From assembly GCA_903902745.1 (NCBI GenBank), contig CAIUWA010000042.1:1-64000 (forward strand): a DNA stretch of 64,000 bases, in the 5' to 3' direction. How positions within the stretch are numbered: position 1 is the first letter of the stretch; the number at the start of each line of letters is the position of its first letter. Below the pieces are notes generated by a model. That model did not search any database. It saw only the letters and a program-made list of their open reading frames with translations, and was not told the origin of the DNA. Position numbers and translations under genes: made by a program. This stretch comes from an uncultured Opitutia bacterium (GTDB taxonomy: Bacteria; Verrucomicrobiota; Verrucomicrobiia; Opitutales; Opitutaceae). This document shows positions 43,489 to 50,848 of this stretch, one piece after another.

Positions 43489-44217
43489 TTACCCGGCCGC
43501 GAGGGCGGCGAGGATTTTATCGGAGCGGGAAACCCAGCCGAAGATCCCGTCCTGGGCGGAAATCATCCGGATGGCGGCGGTGTGGAGGTCGGGGAAATAG
43601 GAGCCGACGCAGTCGGCGGGCACGAGGCAGTCGTAGCCGCGGTCGTTGGCCTCGCGCACGGTGGTGTGGACGCAGACCTCGGTGGTGACGCCGATGACGA
43701 CGAGCTGGCGAATCTGCCGGGCCCGCAGCAGGGCGTGGAGATCGGTGGCCCAGAAGGCGCCCTTGCCCGGCTTGTCGATGACCGTCTCATCGGGCAGCGG
43801 CGCCAGCTCGGGGATGATGGCGTGGCCGGGTTCACCGCGGACGAGGAGGCGGCCCATCGGGCCAGGGTCACCAATGCGCACGGTCGGATGGCCGCGATTT
43901 CTTTTGGCGGGCGGAAGATCGGCAAGATCGGCGCGGTGGCCTTCCCGCGTATGGAAGACGGCGAGACCAGCGGAGCGCCAGGCCGCGAGGAGCGTCCGGG
44001 CCGGGGTGATGACCCGGCGCAGGAGGGCGACGTCGTTGCCGAGGGATTCGCCGAAGCCGCCGGGTTCAAGGAAATCGCGCTGCATGTCGATGACGAGCAG
44101 CGCGCAGGTGGCGGGCGTGAGCTCGAAGGCGTAGGGTTCGGCGGAGATCGGAAGCGGCCCGGGGGGCGGGCTAGAGGCGGCGGGAGGCAAGGCGGCACTG
44201 CCGGAGGAGGCGTTCAT
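43489..44217 (-). CDS. Isochorismatase-family cysteine hydrolase, biuret hydrolase (BiuH)-like
   Basis: A 242-residue amidohydrolase. The triad is visible: Asp44 (LVIDMQRDFLEPGG), Lys149 (VIDKPGKGAFW) and Cys182 (VTTEVCVHTT). The middle segment REGHRADLADLPPAKRNRG and IGDPGPMGR agree with biuret amidohydrolases, which turn biuret into allophanate and ammonia; ureidoacrylate hydrolase RutB is a close alternative. Residues 1-28 are a Pro/Ala-rich extension. It overlaps the atzE stop by 4 bp (ATGA), so translation is coupled. Its product would be the substrate of AtzF in the same operon. Confidence 0.85.
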   Translation of the reverse strand: MNASSGSAALPPAASSPPPGPLPISAEPYAFELTPATCALLVIDMQRDFLEPGGFGESLGNDVALLRRVITPARTLLAAWRSAGLAVFHTREGHRADLADLPPAKRNRGHPTVRIGDPGPMGRLLVRGEPGHAIIPELAPLPDETVIDKPGKGAFWATDLHALLRARQIRQLVVIGVTTEVCVHTTVREANDRGYDCLVPADCVGSYFPDLHTAAIRMISAQDGIFGWVSRSDKILAALAAG

Positions 44218-45620
44218 GCGGCGAGGGCGGCGAGTCGGGCCACGGGGGCGGTGCAGACGCCGGATTGTTCAAGCACCCGCGCGACCCGCAGCAGCCCGGC
44301 CTCGCCCCACGGGGCGGCGATGAGCTGCACGCCGATCGGCAGCGGGCCGACGTGGTGCACGGGGGCGGCGACGACGGGAAGGCCGATAAAGGAGATGGGT
44401 TGTGTGAAAAGGCCGAGGTTGGGGCGGACGGGCATTTCGACCCCCTCCAGCGACATCGTTTCCTGCCCGATCAGGGTAGCGGACACGGGCGTAGCCGGGG
44501 CGAGGAGGATGTCGGTGTGGCGGAAAAGTTCACTGACCTGCGCGCGATACCAGGCCCGGAATTTTTGCGCATGGAGATACCAGGCGGCGGGGAGCAGGGC
44601 GCCCGCGAGGAAGCGGTCGCGCGCGGCGGGGTCGAAATCTGCGGCGCGCCGCCGGAGGCGATCGAGGTGGAACTGGCCGCCCTCACTGGCCGTGATGAGG
44701 TAGGCGGCGGCGCGGGCGCTGGCGGCCTGGGGCAGTTCGACGCGGCGGGCGCCGCCGAGGACCGAGGCGACGGCGGCGACGGCGGAGCGGGCCTGGACCG
44801 GGCAGTTTTTCTCGAAGTAGCCGCCGAGCACCGCCACGCGCAGGCCACCGAGTCCGGCCTCGAGCGAGGGAAAGGCGGGTTCGGCGGCGCGCTGGGCGCA
44901 GGCATGATCGCGGGGATCCGGGCCCTGCATGGCGTCGTAGCTGGCGGCGAGATCGGCGACGCTGCGGGCAAACGGACCGATGTGATCCAGGCTGTCGACA
45001 AAAGGAAAACTGCCGGCGCGGGAAAGGCGGCCATAGGTGGGCTTGAGGCCCCAGATGCCGCAGAATGAGGAGGGGACGCGGATGGAGCCGTTGGTGTCGG
45101 TGCCGAGCGAAAGCGGCACGAGGCCGCCGGCGATAGCGGCACCGCAGCCGCCGGAGGAGCCGCCGGCGGAGCGGGCGAGATCGTGGGGATTGCGGGTGGG
45201 GCCGTCGTGGGCGTTGTCGGTGACAAAGTCGTAGGCGTATTCGCCCATGTTGAGCGCGCCGATACAGATGGCGCCGGCGCGCCGGAGACGCTCAACGGCG
45301 GTGGCGTCCTCGATGGCGGGCGGGAGGTCGCGGTTGATTTTTGAGCCGGCCACGGTGACGGTGCCGGCGAGGTCGAAAAGATTTTTCACGGCATAAGGGA
45401 CCCCGGCGAGCGGGCCCGGATCGCGACCGGCGGCGACAGCGGCATCGACCTCGACAGCCTCGGCGCGGGCGCGATCGGTCGTGACGGTGGTGAAGGCGTT
45501 GAGCTGCGCGTGCGTGGCGGCGATGCGATCGAGGGCCAGCTCGGTGATGGCCCGGGCGGTGACCTGGCGCGCCCGGACGGCGGCGGCGAGTTCCAGCGCG
45601 GTGGCCGAGGCGAGGTTCAT
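44214..45620 (-). CDS. atzE: 1-carboxybiuret hydrolase subunit AtzE-like amidase
   Basis: Amidase-signature enzyme of 468 residues with Lys79 (AVKNLFD), cis-Ser near 155 (GGSSGG) and nucleophile Ser179 (GTDTNGSI). The GALNMGEYAYDFVTDNAHDGPTRNPHD region is split here at about 121-147 and is typical of the AtzE/HpxY group. AtzE removes ammonia from 1-carboxybiuret and needs the small AtzG subunit; its gene neighbour here encodes an AtzH-AtzG fusion, overlapping by 4 bp. In Klebsiella the related HpxXY act on oxalurate, which is the main alternative. Confidence 0.88.
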   Translation of the reverse strand: MNLASATALELAAAVRARQVTARAITELALDRIAATHAQLNAFTTVTTDRARAEAVEVDAAVAAGRDPGPLAGVPYAVKNLFDLAGTVTVAGSKINRDLPPAIEDATAVERLRRAGAICIGALNMGEYAYDFVTDNAHDGPTRNPHDLARSAGGSSGGCGAAIAGGLVPLSLGTDTNGSIRVPSSFCGIWGLKPTYGRLSRAGSFPFVDSLDHIGPFARSVADLAASYDAMQGPDPRDHACAQRAAEPAFPSLEAGLGGLRVAVLGGYFEKNCPVQARSAVAAVASVLGGARRVELPQAASARAAAYLITASEGGQFHLDRLRRRAADFDPAARDRFLAGALLPAAWYLHAQKFRAWYRAQVSELFRHTDILLAPATPVSATLIGQETMSLEGVEMPVRPNLGLFTQPISFIGLPVVAAPVHHVGPLPIGVQLIAAPWGEAGLLRVARVLEQSGVCTAPVARLAALAA

Positions 45621-46192
45621 GGCGTGAAGATGGGGGCGGGCTCGATGTCGTCGGGGAGAGCGAAGGCGAGCAACGGCGCGGCGATGGCGGCGGAGCGCTG
45701 GAGATTTTGCACGACGCCGGGCCGGTGCGCGGGCGCGAGGGGGAGTCCCAGGGCGGCCGCGGCTTGGTCGGCGTAGGCGTCCCACGAACCGGCGGCAGGC
45801 AGGGCGACCAGGGCGTTGGAGACGTGGGCGGCGACGATCCGCCAGCCGAGGCCGGGGAAGCGGGTCCAGACCTGGGACTGGCGGCTGTGCCGCGGCTGTC
45901 CGGCGACCTTTTGCGAAAACTCGCACATCACGGAGACGAAGTTTTCGCCGAGCGCGAGAATGGTGCGGCGGAGCAGGACGCGGTCGGTGTAAACAGGGAC
46001 GTTTTTTTGGCGGTAGGCGGCGAGGTCCTCGGCGCCATAAAGATGCTCGTTGACTCCGAAGCGGACGATGTGGGGGGAGTCCCAGAAAAACCCCGTGAGC
46101 GCCGGGACATCATTGGCGGCGAGGGCGCGCTCGTAGGCGTCGTGCAGCGCGGCAATCTCGGCGATGACAGCGGGGTCGTTGACGATAGGCAT
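45617..46192 (-). CDS. AtzH-AtzG fusion (DUF3225 plus DUF4089)
   Basis: A 191-residue protein that joins two proteins usually made separately. Residues 1-130 have the NTF2/SnoaL-like DUF3225 pattern of AtzH/HpxZ (FFWDSPHIVRFGVNEHLYG at about 35-53, GWRIVAAHVS at about 116-125). A LPAAGS linker follows, then residues 137-191 match the AtzG/HpxX small subunit (DUF4089): WDAYADQAAAALGLPL, HRPGVVQNLQR and LPDDIEPAPIF. AtzG scaffolds AtzE, and AtzH is reported to process 1,3-dicarboxyurea to allophanate. The stop overlaps the atzE start (ATGA). The fusion would tether the two successive activities. Confidence 0.85.
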   Translation of the reverse strand: MPIVNDPAVIAEIAALHDAYERALAANDVPALTGFFWDSPHIVRFGVNEHLYGAEDLAAYRQKNVPVYTDRVLLRRTILALGENFVSVMCEFSQKVAGQPRHSRQSQVWTRFPGLGWRIVAAHVSNALVALPAAGSWDAYADQAAAALGLPLAPAHRPGVVQNLQRSAAIAAPLLAFALPDDIEPAPIFTP

Positions 46193-46275
46193 CGGGGAAC
46201 CGTTAGCAGAAGGCGGGCCGGGGTAGGGGCCCCCGCACCGGCCGGGCCCGGTGCAGGGCGGAAAGAGAGATCAAC

Positions 46276-48705
46276 TCACCATTTGAAGGCGACGCTGAGA
46301 TCGACGGTGGGGCCCTCGCTGGGGCTGATGAACGTGTCCCAGAAGAGGAACTGGGGCGTATAGTATTTGGCGTCGAGAATGTTGGTGCCGTTGAGGCGGT
46401 AGGACCAGTGGCCCTTTTTGTAGAAGAGTGCAGCGCGCGTGACGAAATAGGAGGGCAGGCGGATCTGCTGGAGATAGCCGGCATACATCGACGAGACGTA
46501 GCTGCCGCCGAGCGAGCCGCCCCAGCCGTTGGCGCCGGTGTAGGTGGCGCCGCCAGAGAAGACCTCGCGGGGCGTCGGGGTTTCGAGGTTGGACGGGACC
46601 CCGATGAGGGCGCCCACGGCCTCGAAGCGCCCGCCGTAAAAGTTGGCGGGATTGAGACCGAGATAGGAAGGCGGCACGCCGAGGAAGAAGGGCGAGTTGA
46701 GCAGGATCGTCTTCTGCCACGTGGCGGCGCCCGTGAAGCTCAGCGCCTTCGAGGGGGCATAGCGGACCTCGACATCGACGCCGTTCGACTTGTAGCGGTC
46801 AAAGGAGCCGGCTTGCGGGTTGAACGCGGTCTTTTCCTGCTGATAGTAAGCGAAGGTGGCGTAGAGCTTCTTCTGCAAGAGGCTGCCCTTGACGCCGGCC
46901 TCGGTAATTTTCGACTTCTGCAGCCAGGTGTCGCCGCCGAGGTTAAGGACGTCGATCATGCCGCCCTGGCCGAGTTCAACATAGCTGGAGCGGGCATAGG
47001 TGAGGTAAGGGGTGAAGCCGCTCGGGGAGGTATAGCTCAGGCTGGCGTTGTAGGTGAACGCGCCCTTGCTGGCGGAGACCTTCGAGAAGACGGCGTTGAG
47101 GTCGGTGCCGTTGGTGGTGGCGTGGTAGTTGTCCCACCGGCCGCTGAGGATGAGGCTGAATTTTTCCGCGAAGGTGGAATCGACGAGGCCGAAGACGCCG
47201 AAGTCAGAGGAGGTGCCGATCTGCCGCCAGTTGTAGGGGACATTGCCGGTGCCCGTTTGGGCGCCCTCGAAGCGGTCGTTGCCAGTCGGTCCGACGGAGA
47301 GATCGCGGCGGTCGAGGATCTGGTAGCCGCGGCCGCGGGATTCGCGCTCGTCGCCGCTGGTGAACCGGTAGGAGGCGCCGAAAATATTGTCCAGGACAGT
47401 GCCCTTCGAGGGCTCGACCTTGTAGTGAAGCGTGGTCTTGTTTTCGGCGACGACATCGACGTAGTCGGCGGTGAACCCATAGCTGGAGTATTTCGTGTGG
47501 TTCATCGAGTCGTAGAACGACTGGTTCTTCAGGGTGAGGTTGTCGCTGAACGTCTTGGTGATGTCGAAAAACCCGGTGAGGGCGTCGGTGCGCGAGAAGT
47601 CCAGCGTTTCCGCCTGAATGGTGTGATGGCTGAGCTTGACCGTGCGGACCGTCGCGGGGTCGAGCGCCATGGCGGCCAGCTGGTTCGCCGAGAACGCGCC
47701 GACCGGGAAGGGATTGGCGAACGCGAACTGGTCGAGGGCGTAGGCGCTGACCTCGGAGGGGGAGAGGAAGCCGTCCTTGTTGGTGTCGAGGTTGAGCTTC
47801 GGCACGCCGGCGAGGTACGTGCCGTCGCCGTCGATCATGGCCTGGGTGACGCGGTTCCAGCCGAGACTCTGGTTGAGCTTGGCCCACTGGACCATGCCGC
47901 CGTATTCGAGCAGCACGCTGTCGGAGAGCTCGGTGTCGATGGCGAGCTGGCCGAGGATGTCCTTGTTGTAGATCTTGTCGTAGTAGCTTTTCGAGTCCTC
48001 GTCCTGCAGGAAGAAGTAGGCGCCGGAGCGCTTGCCCGCGAGGGTGAAGGGCGTGCCGTACTCGAGGCTCGCCATTTTCTTGCCGTAGGTGCCGACTGTC
48101 GAGCTGATGACGCCGGTGGGCTTGTCGATGAACTTGGCGGTTTTGCTCTTCGCGGTCTTCGGGATGAAGTTGAGGATGCCGCCGATCTTGCCGCCGCCGT
48201 AGACCGGGGGGGGCGGGCCCTTGATGATTTCCACGAAATCGGTGCCGGCGATCGGGGTGGGGAAGTTGCCGCGATTCTCGACGCGGCGGAAACCGCGGAA
48301 GAAATTGTCGGCGCGCTCGCCGCGGACGTCGAGGGCGCCGGGGACGCCGAAATAATTGCCGGTGAACGAGCCCGCCGTGATGGCGACAAAATCGTTGACC
48401 GTGCGGATGCTGTAGAGATCGGTGAGCGAGCTCTCGATCAGCGTAATCGACCGCGGGGTGTCCAGCAGGGACCGGGACGTGCCGAAGACGCTCCCGGTTT
48501 CGCGGGTTGGGAGGACGTCGTAGATGTCGGCCTCCTTGGCGGAAGTGACGAATTTTTCGAGCTCCACGACTGAATCGGAGGCGGGCGGCGTTTGGGCGCG
48601 GGCCGGGAGCAGAGCGGCCAGGCTGCCGAGGAGGAGAAGGGTGGCGGAGAGGTGGGGCCGGGCGGGAGCGCGGCGCGAAGGGCGGGAGGAAGGCGAAACA
48701 TTCAT
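46276..48705 (-). CDS. TonB-dependent outer-membrane receptor
   Basis: An 809-residue outer-membrane transporter. Start ATG 48705 gives a signal peptide ending ALLPARAQ (about residue 29). The plug domain has VVELEKFVTSAKE (TonB-box region), DTPRSITLIESSLTDL, a DFVEIIKGPPPPVYGGG stretch, and GGILNFIPKT. The barrel follows, ending in SVAFKW with a terminal aromatic residue as required for BamA assembly. An EF-hand-like loop DTNKDGFLSPSE is inserted near residue 307. It is the first gene of the ureide operon, 83 bp before the AtzH-AtzG fusion, so its cargo is probably that substrate or a complexed form. Confidence 0.9.
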   Translation of the reverse strand: MNVSPSSRPSRRAPARPHLSATLLLLGSLAALLPARAQTPPASDSVVELEKFVTSAKEADIYDVLPTRETGSVFGTSRSLLDTPRSITLIESSLTDLYSIRTVNDFVAITAGSFTGNYFGVPGALDVRGERADNFFRGFRRVENRGNFPTPIAGTDFVEIIKGPPPPVYGGGKIGGILNFIPKTAKSKTAKFIDKPTGVISSTVGTYGKKMASLEYGTPFTLAGKRSGAYFFLQDEDSKSYYDKIYNKDILGQLAIDTELSDSVLLEYGGMVQWAKLNQSLGWNRVTQAMIDGDGTYLAGVPKLNLDTNKDGFLSPSEVSAYALDQFAFANPFPVGAFSANQLAAMALDPATVRTVKLSHHTIQAETLDFSRTDALTGFFDITKTFSDNLTLKNQSFYDSMNHTKYSSYGFTADYVDVVAENKTTLHYKVEPSKGTVLDNIFGASYRFTSGDERESRGRGYQILDRRDLSVGPTGNDRFEGAQTGTGNVPYNWRQIGTSSDFGVFGLVDSTFAEKFSLILSGRWDNYHATTNGTDLNAVFSKVSASKGAFTYNASLSYTSPSGFTPYLTYARSSYVELGQGGMIDVLNLGGDTWLQKSKITEAGVKGSLLQKKLYATFAYYQQEKTAFNPQAGSFDRYKSNGVDVEVRYAPSKALSFTGAATWQKTILLNSPFFLGVPPSYLGLNPANFYGGRFEAVGALIGVPSNLETPTPREVFSGGATYTGANGWGGSLGGSYVSSMYAGYLQQIRLPSYFVTRAALFYKKGHWSYRLNGTNILDAKYYTPQFLFWDTFISPSEGPTVDLSVAFKW

Positions 48706-48793
48706 CGTGGTGTGGAGCTGGCGGACTTGGAGGGAGGCGCGCGGGTTCACCGCAGGCCAATTCCGCATGAGCAGCCGATGTGCCAGATCGTAT

Positions 48794-48815
48794 GCAATAT
48801 TGTATACAATATTGC
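48794..48815. promoter_or_regulatory. Perfect 22-bp palindrome, likely GntR operator
   Basis: The half-site GCAATATTGTA is followed by its exact reverse complement. The core TTGTATACAA fits the operator form of FCD-type GntR regulators (T-G-T/A-C-A symmetric). It lies 88 bp before the receptor start and 53 bp before the gntR start, so one site could control both directions. It is far richer in A and T than its surroundings. Confidence 0.8.
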
Positions 48816-48868
48816 AGACATGTTCATCGTTGCGTGTTGTGCCCGGTATCCCTTTCGTGCGGCTCACC

Positions 48869-49606
48869 ATGGCCCGCAGCCGTCGTTCCGTTCTCCCCGC
48901 GATCCGGCACCCGAAGACGGGAGTGCGCCTGGGCCGGCAGATTGCGCCGCAGATCCTGCGGACACTGCGCGAGCGGATCCTGAGCTGGCACTATCCGCCC
49001 GGCCGTCATCTCGGCGAGCAGACGTTGTGCGAGGAATTTGCCACGAGCCGGATCCCGGTGCGCGAGGCGCTGCGGGCGCTGGCCGAGCAGGGCCTAGTCG
49101 AGCAGGTGCCGAACCAAGGCTGCTACGTGAAGCAGCCGGATGTCGCGGGCATCCACCATCTCTACGATCACCGGCTCGCGCTCGAATTATATGTCATCGA
49201 GCACCTCGCGGCGATCGGGCCGCCGACGGACCTCGTCGCCCGCATCCGCGCATATTGGGAGCCCTTGCTGAGCATCCGCGCCAATGCGCCGGTGGACGGG
49301 CGTGAACTGGTACGGGCAGACGAGGCTTTTCACCTTGGGTTCGCGCAGGCGCTGGGGAATCCGTCCATCGTCGAGGCGCTGGCGGACATCAACGAGCGGC
49401 TCCGCTTCGTGCGGCTCGTGGTGATCACCACGCCGCATCGCGTGCAGACGACCGCGGGCGAGCACCTGGCGGTGCTGGACGCGGTGGTGAAGCAGGACGC
49501 CGAGGCGGCGCGCCGCGCGCTGCGGCAGAACATCAATCACGCGCGCAACAAGGTGGAGATCGCCCTCGCGAATGCCCTGACGCACGCGCACCAGCGCGTG
49601 CGGTGA
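48869..49606 (+). CDS. GntR-family regulator, FCD subfamily
   Basis: A 245-residue repressor. Residues about 38-90 form the winged helix: LRERILSWHYPPGRHLGEQTL, then TSRIPVREALRALAEQGLVE and NQGCYV. The C-terminal FCD ligand domain has the usual metal ligands as Asp in ADEAFHLGF and His in TAGEHLAVL. ATG 48869 is chosen; GTG 48857 in frame is possible. It is divergent from the receptor and faces the 22-bp palindrome, so it is the probable local regulator of the receptor-AtzHG-AtzE-BiuH-permease-AtzF operon, responding to an organic acid or ureide. Confidence 0.92.
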   Translation: MARSRRSVLPAIRHPKTGVRLGRQIAPQILRTLRERILSWHYPPGRHLGEQTLCEEFATSRIPVREALRALAEQGLVEQVPNQGCYVKQPDVAGIHHLYDHRLALELYVIEHLAAIGPPTDLVARIRAYWEPLLSIRANAPVDGRELVRADEAFHLGFAQALGNPSIVEALADINERLRFVRLVVITTPHRVQTTAGEHLAVLDAVVKQDAEAARRALRQNINHARNKVEIALANALTHAHQRVR

Positions 49607-49630
49607 ACCGGGCGGCGGGAGGATTCAGTC

Positions 49631-49653
49631 AGGGCGGGTTTTCAACCCGCCCT
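49631..49653. terminator. AGGGCGGGTT hairpin between convergent genes
   Basis: A perfect 10-bp stem (AGGGCGGGTT / AACCCGCCCT) with a 3-nt loop, followed on the plus strand by ACTTTGCTT. It separates the convergent gntR and DUF4340 genes and probably ends both. It is a short relative of the GTAGGGC class. Confidence 0.65.
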
Positions 49654-50830
49654 ACTTTGCTTCGGCCGGCTTGGTGGGAGCGGGCGCCGGCGGCGCCGGC
49701 TCGAACAGGTCATCGGGTTTTTGCGGCAGGCTGGTGAAGATGAATTCGCCGGTCTGGAACGCGCGCTTTTGCATCAGGGCATTGATCGGCGCGCCGGTAT
49801 CGGACGAGGAGAGGTAAACGAAGACCGGTCCGGCCGGAATGGTCTCGCTGGTGGACTCAAGGGTCTTCGCGGGCCCATCGCCGGGCTTGGCGGCATCCGG
49901 GCCAGCCGCCGGATCCTTCTTTTCGCCCTGGAGCATATTCAGCATGGCGGCGGGGCCGCTCTTCGAAGCGTCGGCGGGAGCGGGCGTCTTCATGACTTTC
50001 TCCTCGGGCTTGCGGCCGAGCGCGAGGGTGAAGGTTTTGCCATCGAACGAAGTGAGCTTGACCGTGCGGGCGTGGACCTTGGCGGCGACGGCACTGGGAT
50101 CGGCCGGATCGGACGTGTCGGTGAAACGGAGATTGGTGACCGAACCGAGGAGGTTCGTGACGGCCTCGGCCTTCAGCCTTTGGCCATCGGGCGCGGTGGT
50201 GGTGGCAAAAGGATCTTCCTTCTTGGCGCGGGTGGCCGCGACGGTCCGGTCGCCATCATCGGGGAAGGAAACCTCCACCTTGGCGATGTCGTCTGGCTTG
50301 AGATTGAGCAGCTGGGAGTCGGCCCAGTTCTTGGCCTCGACATCGAGGTCGCTGTTCAGATTTGCGAGGTAGGCCTTGGCCTCGGTGCCGAAGCGCACGA
50401 AGCGGCCGCCGTTCTCGGCGGTCCGGCCCAGCGTGACGGCCCAGAGTTCCTTGTCGGCCGAATCGAGGAAGGCGATCTGCGTGTCCTTGAACTCGAGGCG
50501 GGCGATGCGCTCCGGGTTGCTCGTGACGAGCCGCTGCAGCTTGGCCTCGGTCAGGTCGCCCACGAGGCGGGACAGCTTGGCGAAGTCCGCTGGCAGGTCA
50601 TAATTACCCGGCACGCGCCAGATGCCGTCCGCAGATTTTGCGAGCAGAACCGTCTTGCCCTGGTCGGCGACCCGCACCTTCGATGCCTTTTCGAGCGTCG
50701 CTGCGGGGGCGAGTGGCTGGCCGACGCGCGCATCGGCCGAAGGCGGCGGAGCGGGACGCTGCACAAAAAAAGTGACGGCGGAGAGCACCGCCAGGAAGGC
50801 GACAGCGATGACAAGATTTTTCAGTTTCAT
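49652..50830 (-). CDS. DUF4340 protein of a Gld-like ABC operon
   Basis: A 392-residue protein with an N-terminal membrane anchor (NLVIAVAFLAVLSAVTFFV). The opening and the DQGKTVLLAKSADGIWRVPG, NLPADFAKLSRLVGDLTEAKLQRLV pattern are typical of DUF4340, a periplasmic repeat domain that accompanies GldFG-type ABC systems. The end is Pro/Ala-rich. It is the fourth gene after the ABC ATPase, permease and GldG-like proteins, 18 bp behind the last, so it works with them in an envelope export or assembly role that is not known. Confidence 0.85.
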   Translation of the reverse strand: MKLKNLVIAVAFLAVLSAVTFFVQRPAPPPSADARVGQPLAPAATLEKASKVRVADQGKTVLLAKSADGIWRVPGNYDLPADFAKLSRLVGDLTEAKLQRLVTSNPERIARLEFKDTQIAFLDSADKELWAVTLGRTAENGGRFVRFGTEAKAYLANLNSDLDVEAKNWADSQLLNLKPDDIAKVEVSFPDDGDRTVAATRAKKEDPFATTTAPDGQRLKAEAVTNLLGSVTNLRFTDTSDPADPSAVAAKVHARTVKLTSFDGKTFTLALGRKPEEKVMKTPAPADASKSGPAAMLNMLQGEKKDPAAGPDAAKPGDGPAKTLESTSETIPAGPVFVYLSSSDTGAPINALMQKRAFQTGEFIFTSLPQKPDDLFEPAPPAPAPTKPAEAK

Positions 50831-50848
50831 CGGGAGAAGGGCTGGCCG

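Noticed and set aside
41879-43600. A plus-strand frame of 573 codons opposite the NCS2 permease.
   Set aside because: It is extremely rich in Glu, His and Asp, as expected from the complement of hydrophobic codons; it is a shadow.
40083-45620. Possibility that the two amidases are subunits of a Glu-tRNA(Gln) amidotransferase (GatA).
   Set aside because: No gatB or gatC is adjacent. One protein has the allophanate-hydrolase C-terminal domain, and the other is coupled to the AtzG-type subunit.
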